Source: Victivallis lenta
Lineage (GTDB): Bacteria > Verrucomicrobiota > Lentisphaeria > Victivallales > Victivallaceae
Reading direction: 5' to 3'
Length of the DNA stretch: 64,000 nucleotides
NCBI RefSeq assembly: GCF_009695545.1
Contig: NZ_VUNS01000008.1
Coordinates: 62,001 to 126,000 of the forward strand
A program made the position numbers and the translations under genes. Positions 52,989 to 62,382 of this stretch are shown one piece after another (the stretch's first letter is position 1; every line of letters begins with the position of its first letter). The notes under the pieces were generated by a model, which was not told the DNA's origin, did no database searches, and saw nothing but the letters and a program-made list of their open reading frames with translations.

Positions 52989-53378
52989 TTACTTGACTTC
53001 GACCTTGGCGCCAGCTTCTTCGAGCTGCTTCTTGATCTTCTCGGCCTCGTCCTTGGCAATCGCTTCCTTGAGCGGCTTCGGAGCGGCTTCGACAAGATCC
53101 TTGGCCTCCTTGAGACCGAGACCGGTGAGTTCGCGGACGACCTTGATGACGCCGATCTTCTTCGCGGCATCGAAACCGGCGAGGATCACGTCAAACTCGG
53201 TCTTCTCTTCTTCGGCGGCAGCGGCAGCGGCAGCCGGAGCCGCGGCGGCAACCGCGACCGGAGCCGCAGCGCTCACGCCGAGACGCTCTTCCAGAGTCTT
53301 GACCAGCTTGGAAAGCTCCAGAACGGTCATATTCTCGACATACGAGACGAACTCTTCCATCTTGTTTTCTTCCGACAT
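52989..53378 (-). CDS. rplL: ribosomal protein L7/L12
   Basis: 129 residues from ATG 53378 (GGAGG 8 nt upstream). N-terminal dimerisation domain, an Ala-rich hinge ([18 protein letters not shown]) and the C-terminal factor-binding domain [25 protein letters not shown]. Stalk protein recruiting elongation-factor GTPases. 29 bp after rplJ. Confidence 0.98.
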   Translation of the reverse strand: MSEENKMEEFVSYVENMTVLELSKLVKTLEERLGVSAAAPVAVAAAAPAAAAAAAEEEKTEFDVILAGFDAAKKIGVIKVVRELTGLGLKEAKDLVEAAPKPLKEAIAKDEAEKIKKQLEEAGAKVEVK

Positions 53379-53407
53379 GTTAAATGCCTCCATTATTGTT
53401 CGTTGGC

Positions 53408-53929
53408 TTACTTATTTTCAACTTTGTCTTTGTAGGCGTTGAGCACATTCAGGATGCTCGCCGCTTTGGCATTGAGAACGCTGACCAGGTTCCGGGACGG
53501 AGCCTGCAGCACACCGAGCAGCATCGCCTGAAGCACAGGCTTCGAGGGCAGCTCGGCCAGACTGCCGACCTGGGCGCTGGAAAGGACTTCACCCTCCATA
53601 TAGCCGCCTTTGGCCGCCAGCTTGTCGTTCTTCTTGCCGAATTCGAGCAACAGCTTGGCCACCGCGCTGCAGTCACCCTTGCCGAACACCATCGCGGTGC
53701 CCTGGGTGAAATCGATGGAATCCGCGCCGTTGATGTTCAAGAGCTCGCAAGCCTTCTTGATCAGCGTGTTCTTCAACACGTGGCAGCAGGCGGACTGAGC
53801 GGCCAGCTGCTTGCGCAGATCTTCCAGCTCTTTGACCTTGAGGCCGGCGAACGAGACGAAGTAGACATAATCGGCGGAACCGATCTTTTCACTGATCTCC
53901 TTGACCAGAAACTGCTTTTCGTTTCTCAT
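53408..53929 (-). CDS. rplJ: ribosomal protein L10
   Basis: 173 residues. Stalk base that anchors L7/L12. [16 protein letters not shown] start, [18 protein letters not shown], and the C-terminal helices that bind L12 dimers. Its start overlaps the rplA stop by 4 bp, leaving no untranslated leader for the L10-binding autoregulatory site known in E. coli. Confidence 0.96.
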   Translation of the reverse strand: MRNEKQFLVKEISEKIGSADYVYFVSFAGLKVKELEDLRKQLAAQSACCHVLKNTLIKKACELLNINGADSIDFTQGTAMVFGKGDCSAVAKLLLEFGKKNDKLAAKGGYMEGEVLSSAQVGSLAELPSKPVLQAMLLGVLQAPSRNLVSVLNAKAASILNVLNAYKDKVENK

Positions 53930-54633
53930 TCCTTACCTCTCCCCAACTCTTTCGTATTGATCTTGACGCCGGGCGACATCGTCGCCGTGATCGTGCAGGA
54001 GAGGATATAGGCACCCTTGGCGGTCTGCGGCTTGGCCTTCACGAGCGCATCGACGATCACGTCAAAGTTGCTCTTGAGCGCATTTTCGTCGAAAGACAAT
54101 TTGCCGAACGGAACATGGACACAGGCGCCACGGTCGGCACGGAATTCCGCACGACCGGCTTTCGCCTCGCGGACCGCATTGCCGACCTGATCGGTAACCG
54201 TACCGGTCTTCGGGTTCGGCATCAGGCCGCGCGGACCAAGCTGACGGCCGAGGGGACGCACGAGACGCATCGCATCCGGCGTCGCAATGAGGATATCGAA
54301 ATCCTGCCAGCCGCCCTTGATCTTCTCAACCACGTCCTCAAACCCGACAAAATCCGCACCGGCCTCTTTGGCTTCCGCCGCTGCGGCGCCGTCGGCGACG
54401 ACGGCAACGCGGACACTCTTGCCGGTACCGGCCGGGAGCGCAACCGCACCGCGGACCGTCTGATCGGACTTCCGGGGATCGACGCCGAGCTTGAACGCGA
54501 CTTCAGCGGTCTGATCAAACTTGACGCCCGGGAACTTCTTCAGAAGCGCAATCGCCTCAGCCACACCATAGCGCTGCTGGGGATCGAAACCTTCGACCTC
54601 AACCTGCTTCTTGTAAAGCTTACTTCTACGCAT
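53926..54633 (-). CDS. rplA: ribosomal protein L1
   Basis: 235 residues from ATG 54633; the open frame extends into rplK but the family N-terminus [10 protein letters not shown] fits here. [33 protein letters not shown] and the C-terminal [10 protein letters not shown] are typical. L1-stalk protein. Start overlaps the rplK end by 8 bp. Confidence 0.97.
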   Translation of the reverse strand: MRRSKLYKKQVEVEGFDPQQRYGVAEAIALLKKFPGVKFDQTAEVAFKLGVDPRKSDQTVRGAVALPAGTGKSVRVAVVADGAAAAEAKEAGADFVGFEDVVEKIKGGWQDFDILIATPDAMRLVRPLGRQLGPRGLMPNPKTGTVTDQVGNAVREAKAGRAEFRADRGACVHVPFGKLSFDENALKSNFDVIVDALVKAKPQTAKGAYILSCTITATMSPGVKINTKELGRGKE

Positions 54634-55054
54634 CGACCACCTCAATTCCCATGCTGCGCGCGGTTCCTTCGATGATGCGCATTGCCGCTTCCTCGCTACG
54701 GGCGTTGATGTCATTCTTCTTGATCTGAACGATTTCACGGATCTGCGCACGCGTGATCTTGCCGGCCTTTTCAAAGCCCGGCTTCTTCGCCGCGGAAGCC
54801 ACTCCCGCCGCCTTCTTCACGAGGACGGCCGCCGGGGGCGACTTGCAGATGAACGTGAACGACCGGTCCTGATAGACCGTGATCACGACAGGAATAACCA
54901 TTCCGCTCTGAGCTTGAGTGGCGGCATTGAACTGCTTACAGAAGTCCATGATGTTACAGCCGGCCTGCCCGAGGGCGGGGCCGATCGGCGGCGCCGGCGT
55001 AGCGGCGCCTGCCGGAATCTGCAACCGGATCAAGCCTGTAATCTTCTTTGCCAT
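54626..55054 (-). CDS. rplK: ribosomal protein L11
   Basis: 142 residues. Base of the L7/L12 stalk, thiostrepton-site protein. [35 protein letters not shown] pattern with the Pro-rich N-terminal helix, and VVDA near the end. The 97-bp leader after nusG contains a hairpin (GGCGG/CTGCC around 55096-55112) that could be an L1-type control site, unproven. Confidence 0.97.
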   Translation of the reverse strand: MAKKITGLIRLQIPAGAATPAPPIGPALGQAGCNIMDFCKQFNAATQAQSGMVIPVVITVYQDRSFTFICKSPPAAVLVKKAAGVASAAKKPGFEKAGKITRAQIREIVQIKKNDINARSEEAAMRIIEGTARSMGIEVVDA

Positions 55055-55151
55055 GATTACTTTTCCTTTTCCGATTCAAAAGGTGGTCCGGACCGGCAGG
55101 TATCCCGCCACCAGTGAATCATACGACATGTTACAAAAGTTCGAGTCACCG

Positions 55152-55736
55152 TCAAACGGTGCGCTCGACCTGCCAGAACTCCAATTCGACCGGAGTGGAA
55201 CGACCGAAAATCGAAACCATCAGCTTCAGCTTGCCGCGTTCGTTGTCGATTTCCTGAATCGCACCCTCGAAATTCTCAAACGCACCGTCTTTGATGCGAA
55301 CCATTTCACCAATTTCAAATTCGACCTTCGGCCGGGCGGCCAGAGTCTCGCCGGTCTGGACCGGGCGCAGCAGATCCTCGACTTCCGCATCCGAAAGCGG
55401 AGTCGGCTTGTTCGCGCCGCCGAGAAAACCCAGAACCCCCTGCACGCTACGCACAAAATACCACGCCTTTTCATCAACCATGCCCAGATCGTCATAAAGA
55501 TCCATCCGGACCCAGATATAACCGGGGAAGAGCTTGCGCGTCATCGTCGTCTTCTTCCCCTGACGAACTTCCGTAACCTTTTCCGTCGGAATGAACGCTT
55601 CGTAGACCGGAACCTGATCGCCGTTCTGAAGCTGGCGCAAAATCGTATCGCGAACCTTGTTCTCATGCCCGGACAGGGTATGAATCACAAACCACTGGCC
55701 CCGATTGTCGCGTTCGGTATCAACTGAATCGTTCAT
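55152..55736 (-). CDS. nusG: transcription termination/antitermination factor NusG
   Basis: 194 residues. NGN domain (WFVIHTLSGHENKVRD, LFPGYIWVRMDL) followed by a KOW domain (FEIGEMVRIKDGAFENFEG). Binds RNA polymerase and couples it to the ribosome or Rho. 12 bp after secE. Confidence 0.97.
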   Translation of the reverse strand: MNDSVDTERDNRGQWFVIHTLSGHENKVRDTILRQLQNGDQVPVYEAFIPTEKVTEVRQGKKTTMTRKLFPGYIWVRMDLYDDLGMVDEKAWYFVRSVQGVLGFLGGANKPTPLSDAEVEDLLRPVQTGETLAARPKVEFEIGEMVRIKDGAFENFEGAIQEIDNERGKLKLMVSIFGRSTPVELEFWQVERTV

Positions 55737-55748
55737 CTTGCTCTCTTC

Positions 55749-55991
55749 CTAAAACTTTCCGACCGTGATCACGCGGATCACCCATGCAGCCACCCAGTCA
55801 ACCGCAGCCACAAAGCACGCCAGAATCGCAATATTCACCACGACCAGCACGGTTGATTCAAAAAGCTGTTGACGGTTCGGCCAGGTGCAACGGCCCAGTT
55901 CGGCCATCGTTTCCGAAATAAAGCGCCGGATTTTGCCTGTAACCATATCGAACCCGGCGGCTGCACCGGTGCGCTTCTTACCGTTTTCCAT
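55749..55991 (-). CDS. secE: preprotein translocase subunit SecE
   Basis: 80 residues from ATG 55991 (AGGGAAG upstream; the GTG at 56021 lies against tRNA-Trp). Amphipathic ISETMAELGRCTWPNRQQL and one C-terminal membrane helix (STVLVVVNIAILACFVAAVDW), the minimal SecE layout. Stabilises SecY. Confidence 0.94.
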   Translation of the reverse strand: MENGKKRTGAAAGFDMVTGKIRRFISETMAELGRCTWPNRQQLFESTVLVVVNIAILACFVAAVDWVAAWVIRVITVGKF

Positions 55992-56027
55992 CTTCACTTC
56001 CCTGGTTCTCGACTGTTTCACAAAAAA

Positions 56028-56104
56028 TGGCAGGAGAGGTGAGGCTCGAACTCACGACCTGCGGTTTTGGAGACCGCCGCTCTAGCCAACTGAGCTACTC
56101 TCCT
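56028..56104 (-). tRNA. tRNA-Trp (anticodon CCA)
   Basis: Cloverleaf on the minus strand: acceptor AGGAGAG/CTCTCCT, anticodon stem GCGGT/ACCGC with loop CTCCAAA (anticodon CCA), T-arm GTGAGTTCGAGCCTCAC, discriminator G, encoded CCA. Between rpmG and secE, a conserved arrangement. Confidence 0.97.
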
Positions 56105-56125
56105 GACTGTAAAAGCCATCCCTGC

Positions 56126-56275
56126 TTAGCGGGTCTCTTTGTGGACCGTATGCTTACGCTCGAATTTGCAGTATTTTTTCTTTTCCAGGCGCTCGGGCGT
56201 ATTGCGCTTCTCTTTCTTCGTCGTGTAGTTGCGACGCTTGCACTCCGTGCATTCCAGAATAACCAATTCACGCAT
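56126..56275 (-). CDS. rpmG: ribosomal protein L33
   Basis: 49 residues starting [17 protein letters not shown] and ending KHTVHKETR. Cys9, Cys12 and Cys36 of the zinc ribbon are present, but the fourth position is Glu39, so zinc binding may be partial or lost. AGG-containing Shine-Dalgarno before ATG 56275. Lies between tuf and tRNA-Trp, the conserved tuf-rpmG-trnW-secE-nusG order. Confidence 0.96.
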   Translation of the reverse strand: MRELVILECTECKRRNYTTKKEKRNTPERLEKKKYCKFERKHTVHKETR

Positions 56276-56350
56276 AACTTTACCTACGTGTTACATGAAA
56301 CTCCCGAGCCGCCGTTAACCGACGGCCCGGGCAGATATCGGATGCCGAAA

Positions 56351-57547
56351 TTACTCGATGATTTCGGAAACCCGGCCGGAGGCAACCGTGCGGCCGCCTT
56401 CACGGATCGCGAAACGCAGACCCTTTTCCATGGCGATCGGAGCGATCAGCTCAACCGTGATGGAGGTATTGTCACCCGGCATGACCATTTCGGTGCCTTC
56501 GTTCAGGGTGATCGTACCGGTCACGTCGGTCGTACGGAAGTAGAACTGCGGACGGTAGTTGTTGAAGAACGGAGTATGACGGCCGCCTTCTTCCTTGGAC
56601 AGCACGTAGATCTCGCCCTTGAACTTCGTGTGCGGGGTCACGCTGCCCGGCTTGGCCAGAACCTGACCGCGCTCGACATCTTCCTTCTTGGTGCCGCGGA
56701 GCAGGCAGCCGACATTGTCGCCGGCCTGACCCTGGTCGAGCAGCTTGCGGAACATTTCGATACCGGTGACGGTGGTCTTGACGGTCGGCTTGATGCCGAT
56801 GATTTCAACTTCGTCATTGAGCTTGATGATGCCGCGCTCGATACGGCCGGTAACCACAGTGCCGCGACCTTCGATCGAGAACACGTCTTCGATCGGCATC
56901 AGGAACGGCTGGTCAACATCACGCTGCGGCTCCGGAATGAAGCTGTCGACAGCATCCATGAGCTCGAGAATGCAGTTGCAGGCCGGATTGTTCAGATCGC
57001 CTTCGGCCTCAACAGCCTTCAGAGCGGAACCCTTGATGATCGGGGTGTCGTCGCCCGGGAAGTCGTAGCTCGAGAGCAGCTCGCGGATTTCCATCTCGAC
57101 AAGCTCGAGCAGTTCCGGGTCGTCAAGCTGGTCGACCTTGTTCATGAAGACGACGATCGCCGGCACACCGACCTGACGGGCGAGCAGCACGTGCTCGCGG
57201 GTCTGCGCCATCGGGCCGTCGGTCGCCGCGATCACGAGAATCGCACCGTCCATCTGAGCCGCGCCGGTGATCATGTTCTTGACATAGTCAGCGTGACCCG
57301 GGCAGTCAACGTGAGCGTAGTGACGCTTCTCGGTCTGATACTCGACATGGGAGGTATTGATCGTGATGCCGCGCTCTTTTTCTTCCGGGGCGTTGTCGAT
57401 CTCGTCATATTTACGGACTTCACCGCCGAACTTCTTGTTCAGCACCATGGTGATCGCGGCGGTCAGAGTGGTCTTGCCGTGGTCGACGTGGCCGATCGTG
57501 CCGATGTTGACGTGAGGCTTGGTTCTTTCGAATTTTTCCTTAGCCAT
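56351..57547 (-). CDS. tuf: elongation factor Tu
   Basis: 398 residues. G1 [21 protein letters not shown] (switch I), G3 DCPGHADY, G4 NKVDQLDD, G5 GSALKAVE, and domain III ending [11 protein letters not shown]. Delivers aminoacyl-tRNA to the ribosome. Shine-Dalgarno AGGAGGG. Preceded by tRNA-Thr and tRNA-Leu, probably co-transcribed from the promoter at 57939. Confidence 0.98.
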   Translation of the reverse strand: MAKEKFERTKPHVNIGTIGHVDHGKTTLTAAITMVLNKKFGGEVRKYDEIDNAPEEKERGITINTSHVEYQTEKRHYAHVDCPGHADYVKNMITGAAQMDGAILVIAATDGPMAQTREHVLLARQVGVPAIVVFMNKVDQLDDPELLELVEMEIRELLSSYDFPGDDTPIIKGSALKAVEAEGDLNNPACNCILELMDAVDSFIPEPQRDVDQPFLMPIEDVFSIEGRGTVVTGRIERGIIKLNDEVEIIGIKPTVKTTVTGIEMFRKLLDQGQAGDNVGCLLRGTKKEDVERGQVLAKPGSVTPHTKFKGEIYVLSKEEGGRHTPFFNNYRPQFYFRTTDVTGTITLNEGTEMVMPGDNTSITVELIAPIAMEKGLRFAIREGGRTVASGRVSEIIE

Positions 57548-57616
57548 TTTTCCCTCCTGAAAAGGTTTAGAGTTTTTCCACTGAAAAATCTTTTTCTACA
57601 ACTGCTGGATACAAAA

Positions 57617-57692
57617 TGGAGCCCACAAGCGGACTTGAACCGCTGACCTCATCCTTACCAAGGATGTGCTCTACCGACTGAGCTATGTGGGC
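57617..57692 (-). tRNA. tRNA-Thr (anticodon GGT)
   Basis: Minus-strand cloverleaf: acceptor GCCCACA/TGTGGGC, anticodon stem CATCC/GGATG with loop TTGGTAA (anticodon GGT), T-arm AGCGGTTCAAGTCCGCT, encoded CCA. Immediately upstream of tuf. Confidence 0.97.
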
Positions 57693-57798
57693 ACTACCCT
57701 ATTCCAAATCTGCCCGCTTCCGACAAAGAGACCGGCATGTCTTTCCCCACGCCGGCTCATATCTCTGCATCCGGATCCGTTCAGAACCTGTTGAAAAA

Positions 57799-57883
57799 TG
57801 GTACTCGAGGGGGGACTTGAACCCCCAAGGATTGCTCCATATGGACCTCAACCATACGCGTCTGCCAATTCCGCCACCCGAGC
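57799..57883 (-). tRNA. tRNA-Leu (anticodon GAG)
   Basis: Class II tRNA, 85 bases with CCA: anticodon stem TATGG/CCATA with loop TTGAGGT (anticodon GAG), a long variable arm, T-arm GGGGGTTCAAGTCCCCC. Acceptor stem contains two G-U pairs. Confidence 0.95.
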
Positions 57884-57938
57884 ACAATCAACTGCTGCAA
57901 TCGGCACATTCATCTTAGCTGTGCCAATCACATTTCCT

Positions 57939-57966
57939 AATATATTCCATTTGACTGCATTTGCAA
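57939..57966 (-). promoter_or_regulatory. promoter of the tRNA-Leu/tRNA-Thr/tuf superoperon
   Basis: TTGCAA (57961-57966), a 16-bp spacer, TATATT (57939-57944), about 55 nt before tRNA-Leu. It is the first strong promoter upstream of the whole translation cluster. Confidence 0.65.
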
Positions 57967-58029
57967 ATCGAAAAAACATTTTTTTTGAAAAAATCCGTCA
58001 TTCGATTGATTTCAGACCGTCTATCAGCC

Positions 58030-59793
58030 TCATTTCCGGAGCCGGAATCCGTTCCGGCCGCCGATTTCGGCTCCGTCGAACTTCTGCATCCGGCTGCTTC
58101 CGGCGGCGGAATCGACGGCTTCCACTTCAAACCCGTCCGCAGAGTACGCCAGCGGACCGCCGGCAGGGTCCGCCAGCAGCTCGGCGGAGAGGCCGGACAC
58201 ATCCGCGAGCGTCTCCGGGAAGCCGCCCCGCGCTTTCCGGCTGCGGTCCAGCGCAAGCGCGACCCGCGCCGAGCGCACCTTCCTCAGCAGGGCCACATAC
58301 CTGTCCATTTCGCCATTCACCTCCGAAAGGACGCTGACGACCGGCTCCGCGCCGAACGGCAACACCCGGAGCCACGCCGCAGCAGCCTCCAGCCGCTGCG
58401 GCTCCGAAACCGCGTTCCGGAACCGCTCCATCCCCTCCAGATACCAGAACTTGCAGCGGAACCGCGCCCACTGGAACGCCGGAAACAACCGGCTCACCCC
58501 GGAGAACCGGCCGGATGCACGGCTCCACTCGACCATCGGGTCGAGCCCTGAAATCAGGGAGAGCGCCACCTCCCCGCGCAACCCCTGCTCGAGATTCGCC
58601 GCCAGCTCTTTCTCCGAGGCAGCCAGGTCGGCGTCAAGCAGCCGCATCTCGCGATCCGAATGAATGCCGAACTCATTGACCACCCGCTCAAGCGCATCAA
58701 GACGGCGGGACTCCATCCCCATGACGACCATGCTGTAAATCAATGCGGGCTCCGCGCTCAGCTGACGGCGGAGATTTCCCCAGCCGGTCCAGCTTTCCCC
58801 GACCTGCCGGTCGTTGCCGATACTCGCGGCGGAGAGGAGCCGCAGCAGCTCCAGCCATTCAAGCTGCCGGTAACGCATGATCAGCTCCTGCGTGTCGCCG
58901 ACTCCTTCGAACCCTTTTGCCAGATCACAGCCGAGCCGGGCCGTCGGAATGCGTTCAAGCTCCGTGAGCTTCCGCATGGGAGCGTCCTGGTTGAATACGA
59001 ATTTCTCCATTTCGACATAGGCGTCGGGCGGCACGTTCTCAATCCACACCGGGGCCGCCAGCCTCGCCAAAGCGTCGGGAATCGCCGGAATCATCTTCCA
59101 TGCAGCGACCAGTTCCGCTCCGTTCTGCCCGTTCAGCCGGTAGCGCTTCGCCAGATCCGCCGCCGACACCGGCTCGGACGCGGTCTCCAACTGCGCCAGC
59201 TTCGCATCGCACATCCGCTCCGCACGTGAAGCTTCATATCGCACGACCCCCCAGGCGGCGATCGCAAGCACCAGCAGCAGAATCACTTTGCAGCGGATCG
59301 CCCACGGAACCAGGGAGTCCTGCGGAGACACCACGCGGACCACGGCCGAACGGACCAGCATCCCGGTCAGCAGCCAGATCAGAACCATCAGCAGCGCGGC
59401 GGTCCAGAAATTCATCACGCAGGCCAGGAAGGCCAGCGGCAATGCGATGTAATTCAGCCGCAGCGCATTCAGATAGCCCGGGTTCCGCCTCCGGATGAAC
59501 TCGAGCTGATCCCCCCAGAGCCGAAAAAACGAAAAGAATCCGTAGTATTCGGCATCGGCATCCGTCAGATTCTGCACGATGTTCGCCAGCTGCACATGGC
59601 TCCAGCGGAACCAGACCGCCAGCGCCAGAAACGCAAACATTGCAATCGCGCCGACTCCGGCGGCGCCGGCGGCGCCGGCACGCGGATCGGACAACGCCCA
59701 GAATCCGCCCAGCTGAAGCACGATCCACGGAACCGCCAGAAGCGCCGCCTGCCCCAGATTCGCCCTCGAAAGAGCACGCTTCAGATCACTCAC
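58030..59793 (-). CDS. hypothetical membrane protein downstream of ftsZ, 587 aa
   Basis: Not recognised. GTG start overlapping the ftsZ stop by 4 bp (GTGA). About four membrane helices in the first ~195 residues (AALLAVPWIVLQLGGFWAL, GAIAMFAFLALAVWF, LPLAFLACVMNFW, VILLLVLAIAAWGVV), then a long helical domain with Leu/Arg-rich segments and the C-terminal ARVALALDRSRKARGGFPETLADVSGLSAELLADP, a pattern seen in many secreted or membrane proteins of the PVC group. Tight coupling to ftsZ suggests a role at the division site or envelope (inference). Confidence 0.7.
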   Translation of the reverse strand: MSDLKRALSRANLGQAALLAVPWIVLQLGGFWALSDPRAGAAGAAGVGAIAMFAFLALAVWFRWSHVQLANIVQNLTDADAEYYGFFSFFRLWGDQLEFIRRRNPGYLNALRLNYIALPLAFLACVMNFWTAALLMVLIWLLTGMLVRSAVVRVVSPQDSLVPWAIRCKVILLLVLAIAAWGVVRYEASRAERMCDAKLAQLETASEPVSAADLAKRYRLNGQNGAELVAAWKMIPAIPDALARLAAPVWIENVPPDAYVEMEKFVFNQDAPMRKLTELERIPTARLGCDLAKGFEGVGDTQELIMRYRQLEWLELLRLLSAASIGNDRQVGESWTGWGNLRRQLSAEPALIYSMVVMGMESRRLDALERVVNEFGIHSDREMRLLDADLAASEKELAANLEQGLRGEVALSLISGLDPMVEWSRASGRFSGVSRLFPAFQWARFRCKFWYLEGMERFRNAVSEPQRLEAAAAWLRVLPFGAEPVVSVLSEVNGEMDRYVALLRKVRSARVALALDRSRKARGGFPETLADVSGLSAELLADPAGGPLAYSADGFEVEAVDSAAGSSRMQKFDGAEIGGRNGFRLRK

Positions 59794-60986
59794 TGTTCCA
59801 CCCCGCGTTTTCCGTTATCGATCGTGATGTTGCGCCTCTTGAAGGTCGGGACATCGAGATCGTCATTCCCCCATTTCACCTGCGGCCCGCGCTCCATCAC
59901 GCCTTTGGAGATCGGTTCCAGCGGCAGGATCAACTGATCCGCATCGGCCGCATGCGCGGCGGCGCTCCGGGTGCGCTTCGGCGCCCGCTCGGAGCTGCTG
60001 CGCAGGAGCTCGCTCGCCTCGCTCTCCGCATCGAACCTGACCGTCACGGCGGAGAGCATGAGCTTGCCCGCCCACTCCTCGCCGGTCGCGGCGCCGACGA
60101 TCAGCCGCGTCTCCGGCTTCACCTGACGTCCGGCGAGCTCCAGCAGCTGCTTCGTCTCGCCAAGCGACAGCTCCGGGCCGCCGAGCAGCGTGAAGATGAC
60201 CGCATCCGCTTCGCCGAGCTTATCCGCCCCGCCGAGCAGCGGAGAGTGCAGCAGCCGTTCCATCGCAGCCTCGCCGCGGTTTTCTCCGTCGATCTCGCCC
60301 GACGCCACGCCGACACCGATGCTGCAGAAGCTCTTTTTCCGGCGCAGGAGCGTGATGAAATTGCCGAAATCGGCCGCCAGCAGATTTCCGTGCAGCAGCA
60401 CCATGGTCAGCGCCAGCACCGTCCGAGACAACTCCTGATCGGCCAGCTTGAACGCATTCGACAGCGGCGTCGTCGACTCCAGCACCGAAAACAGCAGATC
60501 ATTCGGCAGACAGATCACCGCGTCGGCCAGGCCGAGCAGCTCCTCCTTCACCGTATCTTCGGCGATCTTCCGCTTGCTGTGTCCCTCAAGCGTAAACGGC
60601 AGCGAGACGAAAAACAGCGTCGGGATCTCCAGTTTGCGCGCGACGGAGAGCACGACCGGCATTCCGCCGGAAGCGGTTCCGCCGCCGAGTCCGCCGATGA
60701 CCAGAAGAAACGGCACGCCCTCAAGCAGCTTTTCGATCCGGCTGCGTTCATGCGCAACGACACGCTGACCGTCGAGCACGCTGCCGCCGCAGCCGCGGCC
60801 GGCACGCCAGCGCGCTCCGGCCAGCAGCCGCGCCTCCTCCGGCAGTCCCGACCGCTCGAGACCGGCGGAATCGCTGTCTATGGCGAGGAGGCGCAAAGGA
60901 GCCGAAAGCGGATTCTCCCGCAGGATGCCGACGATCCGGCAGCCGGTTCCGCCGATTCCGAGTACGGTGATTTTCTTCTGTTCCAT
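59790..60986 (-). CDS. ftsZ: cell division protein FtsZ, divergent
   Basis: 398 residues. Tubulin signature GGLGGGTASGGMP (T4 loop, ~98-110), T1 loop GIGGTGCRI, and the C-terminal FtsA-binding peptide DDLDVPTFKRR (376-386). The synergy (T7) loop, NVDFAD in typical FtsZ, reads AADFGN at 204-209: the first Asp (206) is kept but the Asn and second Asp are replaced, so GTP hydrolysis in the polymer may be altered. Directly after ftsA (4-bp gap), which with the C-terminal peptide supports FtsZ rather than a tubulin-like paralogue. Forms the cytokinetic ring. Confidence 0.88.
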   Translation of the reverse strand: MEQKKITVLGIGGTGCRIVGILRENPLSAPLRLLAIDSDSAGLERSGLPEEARLLAGARWRAGRGCGGSVLDGQRVVAHERSRIEKLLEGVPFLLVIGGLGGGTASGGMPVVLSVARKLEIPTLFFVSLPFTLEGHSKRKIAEDTVKEELLGLADAVICLPNDLLFSVLESTTPLSNAFKLADQELSRTVLALTMVLLHGNLLAADFGNFITLLRRKKSFCSIGVGVASGEIDGENRGEAAMERLLHSPLLGGADKLGEADAVIFTLLGGPELSLGETKQLLELAGRQVKPETRLIVGAATGEEWAGKLMLSAVTVRFDAESEASELLRSSSERAPKRTRSAAAHAADADQLILPLEPISKGVMERGPQVKWGNDDLDVPTFKRRNITIDNGKRGVEQ

Positions 60987-60990
60987 AGTT

Positions 60991-62268
60991 TCAGCCCCGC
61001 AATGCGCCTTTGAAATTCTGCCACCCCATCCGGGTCTTGTTCAGCACGCCGTCCACCACATCGATCAGGCTGCCGACCATGCCGCGGCCGCTCTGTCCCG
61101 CGTTCAGTTCGTTGTAATACCCTGCGATTTTCAGCGCGCCCCAGATCGTGCTGCAGCGCGGCGTATCAAGCCCGGTCAGAGCACCGCCCGCCTCGAACGG
61201 CTGCCCGATCCGGCACGACATGTCGAACACCTCGCGGAAAATCGGCGCCGTCCGTTCGAACAATGCGCCGCCCCCGGTCAGGACGCCGCCCGCGTCGAGG
61301 CTGCCGAGCGCTCCCTGCGCCGCCGCCATCGACCGGATGATCTCGAAAATCTCGCGCAGCCGAGCATCGATGATGACTTCGAACGACGGCAGCGGAATCT
61401 TCCGCCCCCGGCCGGTCGAACTCGGAAACTCCATATATTCGCGGCGCTCCTGCATGGCGCGCTGCAGCGTCTTCTCCTCGATCAGCTTGCGGCAGACGTC
61501 GATGTGCAAATCGAGTCCGAGCGAAAGGTCATTGCAGACATGATCGAAACCGATCTGAAGCACGCCGGAAGCCTGCACGCCGGAGTTGTATTCGACCACG
61601 AATTCGGTAGTTCCGGCGCCGAGGTCGACGAGCAGCACGCCGTGCTCCCGCTCCTCGTCGGAGAGGATGCCGAAATCGTCGGCCAGCGGCGAAAAAGCAA
61701 CTTCGATCGCCGCCTCCTCGAATCCGGAGTCGCGAACGATCGAGCGGAAATTCTCAAGCCGGGCCGCATCGGCATGCACCACATGGACATACGCCTCGAG
61801 CTTGCTCGCGGTGTGGTTCAGCGGATTGCGAATCCGGCGCTCATCGATCGTAAAATAGGATTCGGAGCTGTTGATGATCTCGCGCCCGGTGGCGAGGTGG
61901 AGCACCCGCGCGTTTTCATGCGCCTCGATCCGCTCCTTGTTGGTCACCTTGTGTTCGTCATTCCTGACCACCACCGAGCCGATGCCCTGAAACGCCTCCA
62001 TCCGGCAGCCGGTCACCGCGACAACCACGACCTTCGTGCTGTTCAGCAGCCCGTCCGAAGCGCTCTCGGCATCCGCGATGGCGTTGCCGAGCTGCTCGAA
62101 GGCGAGGTCCATATCCTCAATCTCGCCCTTGACCACCGAACCGGCGGAAGGGGCGGAACCGCGCCCGACCACATTTACGCGCCCGTCCGGCCCGGCTTCA
62201 CCGACCAGCACATTGATCTTCGATGTGCCGATTTCGATCGCGGTGACGATGTCCCTGGTATGAAACAT
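60991..62268 (-). CDS. ftsA: cell division protein FtsA
   Basis: 425 residues. Actin fold: IVTAIEIGTSKI (phosphate 1), VLLVDLGAGTTEF (phosphate 2), GGVLTGGGALFER (adenosine), and the C-terminal amphipathic helix GWQNFKGALRG that tethers FtsZ to the membrane. Good Shine-Dalgarno (GGAGGAG). Upstream of ftsZ in the usual order; a -10 (TATATT, 62312-62317) lies in its 114-bp leader. Confidence 0.95.
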   Translation of the reverse strand: MFHTRDIVTAIEIGTSKINVLVGEAGPDGRVNVVGRGSAPSAGSVVKGEIEDMDLAFEQLGNAIADAESASDGLLNSTKVVVVAVTGCRMEAFQGIGSVVVRNDEHKVTNKERIEAHENARVLHLATGREIINSSESYFTIDERRIRNPLNHTASKLEAYVHVVHADAARLENFRSIVRDSGFEEAAIEVAFSPLADDFGILSDEEREHGVLLVDLGAGTTEFVVEYNSGVQASGVLQIGFDHVCNDLSLGLDLHIDVCRKLIEEKTLQRAMQERREYMEFPSSTGRGRKIPLPSFEVIIDARLREIFEIIRSMAAAQGALGSLDAGGVLTGGGALFERTAPIFREVFDMSCRIGQPFEAGGALTGLDTPRCSTIWGALKIAGYYNELNAGQSGRGMVGSLIDVVDGVLNKTRMGWQNFKGALRG

Positions 62269-62382
62269 GACTCCTCCGTAACTGGTGGAATTGCAAAAAA
62301 CTCTTCCCTAAAATATACAGGAGTTTACCGCAAATTACCAGCCGCCCGGAAGATTTTTCCCCATCAAAGCCGGGGGCCCTCC

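Noticed and set aside
56303-56332. Terminator between tuf and rpmG
   Set aside because: Imperfect GC hairpin with mismatches and no T-tract; genes are probably co-transcribed.
57699-57887. Short ORFs across tRNA-Leu and tRNA-Thr
   Set aside because: They overlap certain tRNA genes.
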